Notes under the pieces: generated by a model
Told to the model about the DNA's origin: nothing
What the model saw: only the letters and a program-made list of their open reading frames with translations
Databases searched by the model: none
Program-made: the position numbers and the translations under genes
Source of the DNA: Streptomyces griseoluteus
GTDB taxonomy: Bacteria > Actinomycetota > Actinomycetes > Streptomycetales > Streptomycetaceae
DNA length: 64,000 bases
NCBI GenBank assembly: GCA_000717735.1
Contig: JOBE01000029.1
Coordinates: forward strand, 62,001-126,000
Direction: 5' to 3'
In this document: positions 16,383-24,394 of the stretch, piece by piece
Layout: each line of letters begins with the position of its first letter
How positions within the stretch are numbered: the stretch's first letter is position 1

Positions 16383-17462
16383 ATGGCTGGGAAGAAGAAG
16401 TCGCGCCCGCTGCTCGCGGGCCTCGTGGTCATCGGGCTCGTCGCGACCTCGGGTTACCTCACCCTGGAACTGCGCAAGCAGGAGGAACAGGGCGTCACCG
16501 AGGTGCGCAACGTCGGCGTGCTCAGCGGTGCCGGGAAGCAGTCCGGCAAGCCCGCGGACGCGTCGGGTGACCGGTGGTCCCGGCTCGAGAGCCCGGCGCG
16601 CAGCGTGCTCCGCGGCGCCGACGGCCAGGTCAGGGCGGTCCTGACCGACGGCGCGCGCACCGCGAAGCTGACGGGCCCCGCCCGTACCTTCGCCGAGCCG
16701 GCCTCCACCGCGTCCAAGGTCTCCACCACGGACTGGGTCCGGCTCATGCCCGAGCCCTGGACCAAGGGCGCGGAGAAGCAGAAGTGGTTCAAGGACTGGT
16801 ACGCGGAGTACGCGGGGAGCGAGGAGGACGACCTCTTCGCGTTCGCCTTCCAGTACGTGGCGGGGGCGCCGCAGCGGAAGGACGGGCAGGGAGTCCTCTA
16901 CGCGGGTGACGCGAACTTCGGACCGCTGAACACCGCCGGGGCCGAGGGCGGCGACCTCCGCCTCGAACAGTCCGACTTCTACGACTACCTCGGCACGCCC
17001 TACCCGTTCCGCGACGGCTCCGTCGGAACGCCGGAAGCCGTCCGCGCCCGGTCCCTGGACTGCTCCGGCTACGTCCGCATGGTCCTGGGCTACCGCGCGC
17101 GCTACCCGCTGATGTCCTCGGACAAGACCGGTGACGGTCTGCCCCGCACCGCCAACGGCATGGCCCGCTCGGGGGAGGGCGTGGACGTGCTGCCGCTGAC
17201 CGGCGTCGCGGCGGGGAACCGTCCGACCGCCATCGACCAGCTGCAGCCGGGTGACCTGGTCTTCTTCAAGCTCGACGCGCGCACCGGGCAGCGGCTCGAC
17301 CACGTCGGCATGGTGCTCGGGCACGACACCGAAGGCCACCTGATCTTCGTGTCGAGCCGCGAGGAGGTCAACGGCCCGACCATCGGGGACGTCGGCGGGG
17401 TCTCCCGGCTCGACGGCAACGGCTACTACGCCAAGACCCTGCGCAGCGCCAAGCGCCTGTGA
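16383..17462 (+). CDS. NlpC/P60-family secreted cysteine hydrolase
   Basis: 359 residues: an N-terminal signal anchor (LLAGLVVIGLVATSGYLTLEL), a domain of about 180 residues, then an NlpC/P60 domain with catalytic Cys227 in SLDCSGYVRMVLGY and His307 in RLDHVGMVLG. Bacillus PgdS, which cuts poly-gamma-glutamate, is of this fold, and its place at the end of the pgs operon argues for a polymer-cutting or cell-wall-releasing role. Peptidoglycan hydrolysis is the main alternative. It has no TAT motif and no cell-wall anchor. Confidence 0.9.
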   Translation: MAGKKKSRPLLAGLVVIGLVATSGYLTLELRKQEEQGVTEVRNVGVLSGAGKQSGKPADASGDRWSRLESPARSVLRGADGQVRAVLTDGARTAKLTGPARTFAEPASTASKVSTTDWVRLMPEPWTKGAEKQKWFKDWYAEYAGSEEDDLFAFAFQYVAGAPQRKDGQGVLYAGDANFGPLNTAGAEGGDLRLEQSDFYDYLGTPYPFRDGSVGTPEAVRARSLDCSGYVRMVLGYRARYPLMSSDKTGDGLPRTANGMARSGEGVDVLPLTGVAAGNRPTAIDQLQPGDLVFFKLDARTGQRLDHVGMVLGHDTEGHLIFVSSREEVNGPTIGDVGGVSRLDGNGYYAKTLRSAKRL

Positions 17463-17580
17463 GGGCCGGCGTTCCGGGCGAGGGGGGCCGCGAGCGCCGC
17501 CGCCGACCTGCCGGAACGTCTCATGCCGGAACGTCTCCCGCGGGACGTCGTTCCAGTGGACGACGTGGTCCCTGAGCCGG

Positions 17581-17793
17581 TCAGGCCGCCTCGTACTCGT
17601 GCGCCCGGCCGCCCCGCCACGTCACCCAGCCCGGGTCGTCGAGGAGGGCTTCGGCGTCCGGGAGACCGGCGCGCCGGAGGAACTCGATCACGTCCTCGTC
17701 ACTGTGCGCCAGGCCCAGAATGGCGCCGTGCGCGGTGACGCGCCGGCCCCCCGTCGGAGAGGGCCGGTGGACGACTATCGGAACGCTGTCCAT
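17581..17793 (-). CDS. Hypothetical small protein, 70 residues
   Basis: From the ATG at 17793 the sequence reads MDSVPIVVHRPSPTGGRRV, then AILGLAHSDEDVIEFLRRAGLPDAEALLDDPGWVTWRGG. It has an acidic, helical end and no TM, and looks like a genuine Streptomyces small protein of unknown role. The upstream 120 bases after the NlpC/P60 stop include a tandem 14-bp repeat TGCCGGAACGTCTC at 17509-17522 and 17524-17537. No ribosome site is convincing. Confidence 0.65.
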   Translation of the reverse strand: MDSVPIVVHRPSPTGGRRVTAHGAILGLAHSDEDVIEFLRRAGLPDAEALLDDPGWVTWRGGRAHEYEAA

Positions 17794-17967
17794 GCGTCCA
17801 GGATGCACCGGGCCGGGTCATGGGGCCAGGAACGGTGCGACGACGGGACGGCGGGCAGCGCGACATGACGACCTGGCGTCGCGGCCCGGCGCCGGCCGCG
17901 AGACGCCCGGGGGATCGGGTGGATCAATTCGGTGTACGGCGGTCGGGGGGAGCAGTAGAGTCCCGCC

Positions 17968-17990
17968 GAAACTTGCTGCAAGAATTTGCA
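17968..17990. promoter_or_regulatory. AT-rich CTTGC/GCAAG element ahead of the DinB gene
   Basis: GAAACTTGCTGCAAGAATTTG (17968-17988, plus CA) contains a CTTGC-TGCAAG inverted repeat with AAA and TTT flanks. It shares GCAAG and CTTGC words with the 35-bp elements at 18624 and 32772 but not their central CTGAAAGTT. It ends 20 bases ahead of the DinB start, in the right place for an operator. Confidence 0.35.
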
Positions 17991-18009
17991 CAGCCGAGAG
18001 GGCCCCGCC

Positions 18010-18588
18010 ATGCCAGGATTCGCCCCGCCCGTCGCCGATGAGCGCACGGCACTGACCGCCTACCTCGCCCACCAGCGGCGGGCGCTGCGCGTCACCGCCT
18101 ACGGCCTGACCGAGGAACAGGCCCGCGTGGCGCCCTCCGCGAGCGAGTTGAGCATCGGCGGACTGATCAAGCACGCCGCGCGGTGCGAGATCTTCTGGAC
18201 CGGCCTCATCCTTCGGGAGCCGAGCGATGCGCAACGGTCGGAGGACGAGTCGGGCGCCGACGAGTTCACACTCGCACCGGACGAGACCCTGGCCGGCGCC
18301 CTGGCCGCGCACGCGGCGGCGGCCGAGCGGACGGACGCGGCGATCGCCGGAATTCCGGACCTCGGCCGGGCGGTTCCGGTGCCGCAGGGGCTTCCCTGGT
18401 TCCCCGCCGAGGTGCGGGAATGGTCGGTGCGCTGGGTGCTGCTGCACCTGATCGAGGAGACGGCACGGCACGGCGGGCACGCCGACGTCATCCGCGAGAG
18501 CATCGACGGCGCGACCCTCTACCCGCTGCTCGCCACGGCCGAGAGGTGGCCGGACCCGTGGTTCCAGCCGTGGAGCCCACGCGCCTGA
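18010..18588 (+). CDS. DinB/DUF664 family protein (probable mycothiol-dependent enzyme)
   Basis: 192 residues from ATG 18010, which follows GAGAGGG. A four-helix DinB fold is indicated by the metal-binding histidines in IGGLIKHAARCEIFW and the final LLHLIEETARHGGHADVIRES, the typical DUF664 ending. Actinobacterial DinB-like proteins of this form include mycothiol transferases and are usually involved in thiol-dependent detoxification. It lies 145 bases upstream of the PfkB gene, with a regulatory element between them; whether it belongs to the pseudo-oligosaccharide cluster is unclear. Confidence 0.85.
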   Translation: MPGFAPPVADERTALTAYLAHQRRALRVTAYGLTEEQARVAPSASELSIGGLIKHAARCEIFWTGLILREPSDAQRSEDESGADEFTLAPDETLAGALAAHAAAAERTDAAIAGIPDLGRAVPVPQGLPWFPAEVREWSVRWVLLHLIEETARHGGHADVIRESIDGATLYPLLATAERWPDPWFQPWSPRA

Positions 18589-18623
18589 GCGAAGGCGGAA
18601 CCCCCCGCTCTCCGCCCCAACGT

Positions 18624-18658
18624 GCAAGTTCTTCCTGAAAGTTGTCGCAAGATCTTGC
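18624..18658. promoter_or_regulatory. 35-bp cluster element, copy A (upstream of the PfkB operon)
   Basis: GCAAG-N6-CTGAAAGTT-N10-CTTGC over 35 bp, between the DinB stop and the PfkB start. The same spacing and the shared words GCAAGT, CTGAAAGTT and TCTTGC recur at 32772-32806. A candidate -35 TTGACT at 18679-18684 lies downstream of it. LacI-type MalR operators ahead of Streptomyces amylase genes have similar CTTGC/GCAAG repeats, so control by such a repressor is plausible. Confidence 0.6.
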
Positions 18659-18733
18659 CGACCGAGATCGCGGACTGCTTGACTCACCTGCGATCCGCGG
18701 TAGTTGAAGCACCTGCACGCGAGAGGAACACCC

Positions 18734-19672
18734 ATGAGCAGCGACTACGACGTCCTCGTCCTGGGAGGGTCGGGCGTCGACACGATCGTGTACGTCCCCG
18801 AACTCCCCCTTCCCTACGCCGACAGCTACATGATCCGACCGGGCATCGAGACCCGGGCGGGCCAGACCGGGGACTTCGTGGCGCTCGGCCTCAGCACGCT
18901 GGGACTGCGCACCCACCACGTCGACATGATCGGCGACGACCCGTCGGGTGATCTCATCCGCGCGTTCCACCGGGACCGGGGCATCGACTTCACCGAGGTC
19001 CCGCTGCCCGGCGGTACGAAGCGGGCCGTCAACCTCGTCAGCCCGGACGGCCGCAGGCTGTCGCTGTACGACGACAGCCGCTCGCAGGAGTCCGACCGCC
19101 TCCCCGAGGACCTGGTCCGGAAGCTGGCCGCGGCCAGCCGCCACGCTCACGTCTCCATCACCTACCCGTGCGCCTTCGCCCTGCCCCTCCTGCGCGAGGC
19201 CGGGCTCACCGTCTCCACGGACCTGCACAACTGGGACGGCGAAAACCCGTACCACGAGGCCTTCGCCTACGGCGCCGACATCGTCTTCGTCTCCACCACA
19301 GCCCTGACGGACACCGAGTCGACCATGCGCCGGATCATGGAGCGGGGCCGGGCCGAGGTCGTCGTCGCCACCGCGGGCGCCGAGGGCTCCTATCTGCTCA
19401 CCGCCGACGACGGCCTCGTCCACATCCCCGCCGTCTCCCCGCGCGCACCGGTCGTGGACTCCAACGGCGCGGGCGACGCCTACGCCTCCGGCTTCCTCTT
19501 CGCCCACCTCGCGGGCGAGGACCCGCGACGGTGCGCCCTCCACGGCGCCGTCGCCGGGGCCTACGCCTGCACCGTGCCCGCCACCGGGAGCGACGCCATC
19601 GACCGCGCCGCCCTCATCCACGAGGTCGCCGTGCTCACCGGCTCCCGGTCCGCCGCGAAGGACGCCGAGTGA
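18734..19672 (+). CDS. acbK: PfkB-family carbohydrate kinase (AcbK-like acarbose 7-kinase candidate)
   Basis: 312 residues from ATG 18734, which follows GAGAGGA. It is a ribokinase/PfkB fold with an N-terminal GGSGVDTIVYVPELP block, GGTKRAVNLVSPDGRR, and the anion-hole/catalytic signature DSNGAGDAYASGF (Asp242, general base in GAGD). In acarbose producers a PfkB kinase (AcbK) phosphorylates the C7 hydroxyl of acarbose-like product, probably for self-resistance or carbophore uptake. Placement in a cluster with 2-epi-5-epi-valiolone synthase supports that, though other sugar kinases are possible. The stop overlaps the next gene (GTGA), so it is coupled to the GMC oxidoreductase. Confidence 0.78.
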   Translation: MSSDYDVLVLGGSGVDTIVYVPELPLPYADSYMIRPGIETRAGQTGDFVALGLSTLGLRTHHVDMIGDDPSGDLIRAFHRDRGIDFTEVPLPGGTKRAVNLVSPDGRRLSLYDDSRSQESDRLPEDLVRKLAAASRHAHVSITYPCAFALPLLREAGLTVSTDLHNWDGENPYHEAFAYGADIVFVSTTALTDTESTMRRIMERGRAEVVVATAGAEGSYLLTADDGLVHIPAVSPRAPVVDSNGAGDAYASGFLFAHLAGEDPRRCALHGAVAGAYACTVPATGSDAIDRAALIHEVAVLTGSRSAAKDAE

Positions 19673-21156
19673 CCGCCGGCTCCTACGACGTCGTCGTCCT
19701 GGGCGGAGGCGTGGCCGGCTGCGTCCTGGCCTCCCGGCTGAGCGAGGACGCCGGGCGCTCCGTGTGCCTCGTCGAGGCGGGGCCCGACTACGGCCCGGAC
19801 CCGGGCGGCTGGCCGGCCGGGACGCTCGACTCCCGCGCGCTCCCCCGCGAGGACGTGTGGGAACGGAACGTGCCCGTCCACCGGTTCCGCGGCCGCGTGA
19901 TCGGCGGCTCCTCCTGCGTCAACGGCTGCTGGAACACCTGGGGTTCGGCCGCCGACCACGCCGAGTGGGAGCGTGCGGGCGGTCCCCGCTGGGGCTCCGC
20001 GGCCATGGAGCCGTACCGCACCGCGGCCGTACGGCGGATGGGTCTGCGCGAGGTGCCCGACCGCGAACTGTCCCCGTGGAGCCGGGCCGCCCTCGAAGCG
20101 GCCAGGGAACTCGGGCACCACGAGGTCGACATGAGCCTGCCCGGCCCGCCCGGCCACGGCCTCCCCCTGATCAACTCCGTGGACGGCCGGCGATGGAACG
20201 CCGCACTGGCCTATCTCGACGCGGACACCCGCCGGCGTCCGAACCTCACGGTGCTCGGGGACTCCGTCGCCGACCGGCTGATCCTGCGCGACGGCCGGGT
20301 GGAGGGAGTCGTCGTGCGCACCGGCGGCGTGCCGCGCACCCTCCGCGCGGGACTGTACGTGGTCGCCTCCGGCACCTTCGGTTCCCCGGCGCTGCTGATG
20401 CGCAGCGGCATGGGCCCGGCCGACCGGCTGCGGGACACCGGCATCGACCCGGCGGTCGACCTGCCCGGAGTGGGCGCGAACCTGAGCGACCAGCCCGGCG
20501 TCTTCCTGCCGCTCGTGCCGACCCCGGAGCTGGACGCGGCCCTGGCGGAGAAGGAGCGCGACGGAGAGCTGTACGTCAACCGCGTGCTCGTCCGCGCGGC
20601 GAGCGAGCACGCCCCCGCGGACGGCTGGGACCTGCACATCCTTCCCTCCGCGGGGCCCCCGCTCTTCGGGTCCCTGCCCCCGGGCCGGTACGAGGCGGGG
20701 GTATCGGCCTTCCTCGTGAAGCCCGTCTCCCGGGGCAGGGTGTCGCTGCGGTCCGCCGACCCGGACGAGCCGCCCGCGATCGATCCGGCGTTCCTGTCGG
20801 ACCCGGACGGGCGCGACGTGGCCGTGCTCCGGTCGGGGCTCGCGACCGCCCGCCGGTTCGCCGGGTCCGCGGCCCTGAAGGGGCTCGCCGCGCTGCCGGA
20901 GGGCCCGCCCGCGCACGAACTGCCCGAGGCGGAGCTGCGTGCCCGCCTCGGCACGTACTGGCATCCGGTGGGGACGTGCGCCACGGGACCCGCCGCCGAT
21001 CCGTCCGCGGTGGTGGACGGTGAGGGCCGGGTGCACGGTGTGGCGAACCTGCGCGTGGCGGACGCGTCCGTGCTGCCGACGGTTCCCGCCGCCAACACGC
21101 AGCTGCCCGTCCTGGCCGTCGCCGAGATGCTGGCGGCCGCCATGGCGGGCTCATGA
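19669..21156 (+). CDS. GMC-family FAD-dependent oxidoreductase
   Basis: 495 residues. It starts at GTG 19669, four bases before the PfkB stop. The FAD site is VVVLGGGVAGCVLASRLSED (near 8-27); GMC signature 1 is GRVIGGSSCVNGCWNTWGS near 79-97; the catalytic His432 lies in YWHPVGTCATGP; NTQLPVLAVAEM lies near the end. GMC enzymes oxidise primary or secondary alcohols (choline, glucose, cyclitols) to aldehydes or ketones. No AcbL-type alcohol dehydrogenase is visible in this cluster, so this enzyme may supply the cyclitol oxidation (inference). It is closely coupled to PfkB and the aldo/keto reductase (ATGA overlap). Confidence 0.85.
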   Translation: MTAGSYDVVVLGGGVAGCVLASRLSEDAGRSVCLVEAGPDYGPDPGGWPAGTLDSRALPREDVWERNVPVHRFRGRVIGGSSCVNGCWNTWGSAADHAEWERAGGPRWGSAAMEPYRTAAVRRMGLREVPDRELSPWSRAALEAARELGHHEVDMSLPGPPGHGLPLINSVDGRRWNAALAYLDADTRRRPNLTVLGDSVADRLILRDGRVEGVVVRTGGVPRTLRAGLYVVASGTFGSPALLMRSGMGPADRLRDTGIDPAVDLPGVGANLSDQPGVFLPLVPTPELDAALAEKERDGELYVNRVLVRAASEHAPADGWDLHILPSAGPPLFGSLPPGRYEAGVSAFLVKPVSRGRVSLRSADPDEPPAIDPAFLSDPDGRDVAVLRSGLATARRFAGSAALKGLAALPEGPPAHELPEAELRARLGTYWHPVGTCATGPAADPSAVVDGEGRVHGVANLRVADASVLPTVPAANTQLPVLAVAEMLAAAMAGS

Positions 21157-22133
21157 ACCGCGACACCGGCCCCGGAGGACCGACGCGCATGACAAAGAGT
21201 CCCGCCGCCCGCGGCGGACGTCTGGTGTACGGCTGCATGGGGCTCGGCGGCGACTGGGACACCCTGCCGTACGGCCCCGGCGACATCGCCCGTGCCGAGG
21301 CCGCGGTGGAGGCGGCGCTCGAAACCGGCATCACCGCCTTCGACCATGCCGACATCTACCGGTACGGCAAGTCCGAGGCCGTCTTCGGTGAGGTGCTGTC
21401 CCGTGCCCCTGGGCTGCGCGACCGGATCACCCTCCAGACCAAGGTCGGCATCCGGCTCCCCGAGGAGGGCCGGCCGGGCCTGTACGACCTGCGCGGCCCG
21501 AGCGTGCTGCGCCGGGTGGAGGAGAGCCTCGCCCGGCTGCGGACCGACGCGGTCGACGTCCTGCTGCTGCACCGGCCCGACCCGCTGGCCGACCCGGAGG
21601 AACTCGCGGAGGCGCTCACCTCCCTGCACCGGCAGGGGCTGGTGCGCCGTTTCGGCGTGTCCAACATGAACGCCGCCCAGATCGCGCGTCTCCAGTCCTT
21701 CCTCGATGTGCCGTTGACCGTCGACCAGTTGGAGATGAGCCTCCACCGCAGGGACTGGGTGGAGGAGGGGGTGCTCGTGAACACCCCGGCGGGCGCCGGG
21801 GTCGGGTTCCCCGCGGGCACGGTGGAGTACTGCGGCGAGCGGGGCATCGAGCTCCAGGCCTGGGGCGCGCTCGCCGGCGGGCGTTTCTCCGATCCGCAGG
21901 CCGGTCCCGCGGCCGCGCTCGTGGCCCGGCTCGCCGAGGCCAAGGGCACCACCCCGGAGACCGTGGTGCTGTGGTGGCTCCAGCGTCACCCGGCCGGGAT
22001 CGTGCCGGTGGTCGGGACCTCCCGTCCGGAGCGGATCCGCGCCTGCCGCGACGCGGTGGGGCGGCCGCCCGGTCTCGGTCACGAGGAGTGGTACGCGCTG
22101 TGGACGGCCGCCCGGGGCGCGCCGCTCCCCTGA
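21153..22133 (+). CDS. Aldo/keto reductase (YdhF-type)
   Basis: 326 residues from ATG 21153 overlapping the GMC stop, or 314 from ATG 21189, which has a better ribosome site (GGAGGA). It is a (beta/alpha)8 AKR: FDHADIYRYGKSE carries the catalytic Asp and Tyr, LQTKVGI the Lys, LLLHRPDP the His. The NADP site is in the final VVPVVGTSRPERIRA. The enzyme reduces ketones or aldehydes with NADPH. Paired with the GMC oxidase, an oxidation-then-reduction route that inverts or moves a carbonyl on the cyclitol is a reasonable guess. Its substrate is not shown by sequence. Confidence 0.85.
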   Translation: MNRDTGPGGPTRMTKSPAARGGRLVYGCMGLGGDWDTLPYGPGDIARAEAAVEAALETGITAFDHADIYRYGKSEAVFGEVLSRAPGLRDRITLQTKVGIRLPEEGRPGLYDLRGPSVLRRVEESLARLRTDAVDVLLLHRPDPLADPEELAEALTSLHRQGLVRRFGVSNMNAAQIARLQSFLDVPLTVDQLEMSLHRRDWVEEGVLVNTPAGAGVGFPAGTVEYCGERGIELQAWGALAGGRFSDPQAGPAAALVARLAEAKGTTPETVVLWWLQRHPAGIVPVVGTSRPERIRACRDAVGRPPGLGHEEWYALWTAARGAPLP

Positions 22134-22196
22134 GCCGCCCACACCTGGCTTCCCCTCGTCACCCGGCCATCCGCTCCTCGCCCGGCCTTCCCCTCG

Positions 22197-22219
22197 CCCG
22201 GCGCCGCTCCGGCGCCGGG
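22197..22219. terminator. Hairpin after the aldo/keto reductase
   Basis: CCCGGCGCCG-CTC-CGGCGCCGGG: a perfect ten-base stem with a three-base loop, followed by TCTTTCCC. It separates the AKR from the radical SAM gene, which has its own ribosome site. It looks like an intrinsic terminator, although readthrough cannot be ruled out. Confidence 0.6.
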
Positions 22220-22277
22220 TCTTTCCCTGCGCGCCCGGCCCCTGCCCGCGCGCCTCCCCCTCGGACGGAGAGACACC

Positions 22278-24323
22278 GTGATTCCCACCGCCGCGACCGT
22301 GGCGAGTTCCTTCGAGTCGGCCCGGTTCTACATCACGTTCCGCTGCAACTCCCTCTGTGGCTACTGCAATGTCTGGCAGGACGACAAGTTCAAGGGCTAC
22401 GAGGAGCTCACCCTCGAACAGGGCCGCCGGATCCTGGACGAGCTGCACGCGCTCGGCGTCCGCTACGTCGACTTCACCGGCGGGGAGCCCGTGCTCCACC
22501 CGCACATCGACGGCATCGTCCAGTACGCGAAGTCCCTCGGCATGACCGTCGAGATCACCAGTAACGGCATCAGGTTCGCCAAGCACATCGACGCGATCGT
22601 GCCGTACGTCGACACCATGAACGTGTCCCTGGACACGCTGCGGCCCGAACGCTACCGGGCGATCCGGGGCGTGCCGACGCTCGACCGGGCCCTGGACGTG
22701 ATCCGGGGGATCGTCGCCTCCGGTGCGGGGAACCTGAAACTCATCTGCGTGGTCACGCGCGAGAACGTGGACGAGGTTCCCGACCTGCTGCGTTTCGCCC
22801 AGGAGAACCGGGTGACCGTCTACTTCTCGACCATGTTCGAGTACTTCGACGCGCAGGACACCGTCCGGGACGTGCGCAGGACGGCCCGGAAGCTGAAGCT
22901 CGTGGAGCAGAACGGCAAGCCGGTGGGGGGCTCCTGCGGACCGGCCCGCGCCGAGGCGCCGGGCCCGGACGACGGCTCCCTCCCCGACCTGCTGCTCGGT
23001 CTGCTGTACGCGCCGTTCTCGCTGATCAACCTGCACTTCCGCAAGTACGTGGAGACGCAGGACCCGAGCGCTCCGACGCAGTGCTACGCCAACAAGCGGA
23101 TCCTGACGGTCGGTCCGGACGGGCGGCTCGTCCTGCCCTGCTACCACGCCTTCGACAACTCGGTGGTGTGGGACCGGGACCTCGCGGAGCTGGTGCGGGA
23201 CGAGGAGTTCCAGCGGGTCAGGGACGAGGAGGTCGGGTTCCGTCCGGAGTGCCGGGGGTGCACCGTCTTCCCGTACGTCGGGCTCTCCTTCAGCTACCGC
23301 TTCGACAAGGTCTTCCTCTACCAGGCGCTGTCCGAGGAGATCGCCAAGATCAAGGGACGGTTCACGGACCCGCTGTACCCCCGGATCGCGGTCGCGTCCG
23401 AACCGCTCCTGAGCGGGTTCGCCGAGCTCGAGCAGTTCATCGACGCACAACTGCCCGTCCCGCGTGACCCGTTGGCGGAGGACCACCTCTACCGGTTCGA
23501 CGTCACGCCGACCGGGCTGCGCAGGGATCTCACCGCGGGCGCGAGCAGCGTCGAGGAGGTCCTCGCCGACCATGTGCGGGAGCAGTGCTGGGACGTACAG
23601 CGCTCGCCCCACACCTGGATCCGGCTGGTCTACCGCGAGCTCGTGCCGCTGCTGCGCGGACTCGCGGAGCGGGACACGATGTCCCGTAGGGCGTACGAAG
23701 AGGTCGTGGCAGGGCTCTACGCGGTGCAGCTCGCCTGGTGGCGGTCCTACCTCGGCCGGTACTTCCAGGGCGGTGAGGCGCTCGACACCCGGGAGGCCGA
23801 CGGAGTGGTCGCGCGGTTCCTGGCCAGGACCGCGGAGCTGCTGCCCGACGCTCCCGACGTACCCGAGTCCGTACGCCTGCGGCAGATCCTGCTCCACGCC
23901 GGCTGCGTACTCGGCTTCCCGGCGGCCACGCTCGCCCCCTTCGCCTCCCCCGGTCCCTTCGCCGAGGCAGCGCTGCTCACCAAGCACCTGCTGCTGATCG
24001 CACCCGACGAGGAGCTCGCGGGGTACGCGACGCTGCTCCCCGCCGAAGCGGCCGGACCGCTTCTCGGGGTGCCGACGGGGCCGCCCGGGCCGCCCGGGCC
24101 CTCGGCCCGCGCGCTCGACCGGCTCCTGGACGGCGCTCCGGCCGGCGACGCGCCGGCGGTCGCCGCGCTGATCGACGCGGTACGCGCCCTGCGCACGGAG
24201 GTGCGGGGCGAGGAGCTGGCCGGTCTCCTCCTCGCCCGCGAGCTGCGGGAACCGGCTCTGATACGGCGCCGCGGCGAGGCACTGCGCCGTACCGGAGCCC
24301 CGTACGCGCTCTCGCGGGGCTGA
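22278..24323 (+). CDS. Radical SAM protein with SPASM-like cysteines and a long helical C-terminal domain
   Basis: 681 residues; GTG start after GGAGAG. The [4Fe-4S]/SAM motif CNSLCGYC (Cys23, 27, 30) is followed by VDFTGGEPVLHP (the GGE SAM-binding motif) and EITSNG. Extra cysteines appear near 269 (QCYANKR), 288 (LPCYHAF) and 325/328 (CRGC), the order of a SPASM or twitch auxiliary cluster. Residues 360-681 are a helical region of unknown role, rich in DAxxV and LAR. The best-known cyclitol example is BtrN, a twitch-type dehydrogenase that oxidises 2-deoxy-scyllo-inosamine. Oxidation or epimerisation of a cyclitol-phosphate here is an inference. It is not in acarbose clusters that I know. 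Confidence 0.85.
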   Translation: MIPTAATVASSFESARFYITFRCNSLCGYCNVWQDDKFKGYEELTLEQGRRILDELHALGVRYVDFTGGEPVLHPHIDGIVQYAKSLGMTVEITSNGIRFAKHIDAIVPYVDTMNVSLDTLRPERYRAIRGVPTLDRALDVIRGIVASGAGNLKLICVVTRENVDEVPDLLRFAQENRVTVYFSTMFEYFDAQDTVRDVRRTARKLKLVEQNGKPVGGSCGPARAEAPGPDDGSLPDLLLGLLYAPFSLINLHFRKYVETQDPSAPTQCYANKRILTVGPDGRLVLPCYHAFDNSVVWDRDLAELVRDEEFQRVRDEEVGFRPECRGCTVFPYVGLSFSYRFDKVFLYQALSEEIAKIKGRFTDPLYPRIAVASEPLLSGFAELEQFIDAQLPVPRDPLAEDHLYRFDVTPTGLRRDLTAGASSVEEVLADHVREQCWDVQRSPHTWIRLVYRELVPLLRGLAERDTMSRRAYEEVVAGLYAVQLAWWRSYLGRYFQGGEALDTREADGVVARFLARTAELLPDAPDVPESVRLRQILLHAGCVLGFPAATLAPFASPGPFAEAALLTKHLLLIAPDEELAGYATLLPAEAAGPLLGVPTGPPGPPGPSARALDRLLDGAPAGDAPAVAALIDAVRALRTEVRGEELAGLLLARELREPALIRRRGEALRRTGAPYALSRG

Positions 24324-24339
24324 GGCCGGAGGGACGCGC

Positions 24340-24385
24340 GAACGCGTAGTGCCCCCGGACTCTCGTTCGGGGGCACTACGCGTTC
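24340..24385. terminator. Bidirectional terminator between the radical SAM and amylase genes
   Basis: An 18-base perfect stem GAACGCGTAGTGCCCCCG (24340-24357) pairs with CGGGGGCACTACGCGTTC (24368-24385) around a ten-base loop, between convergent stops at 24323 and 24395. Its length and symmetry suggest termination of both transcripts. Confidence 0.75.
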
Positions 24386-24394
24386 AGGGTCGTC

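Noticed and set aside
22278..24323. Mycofactocin-like system (radical SAM plus GMC oxidoreductase)
   Set aside because: No MftA precursor, MftB, MftE or MftF is present and the cyclitol context explains the neighbours better.
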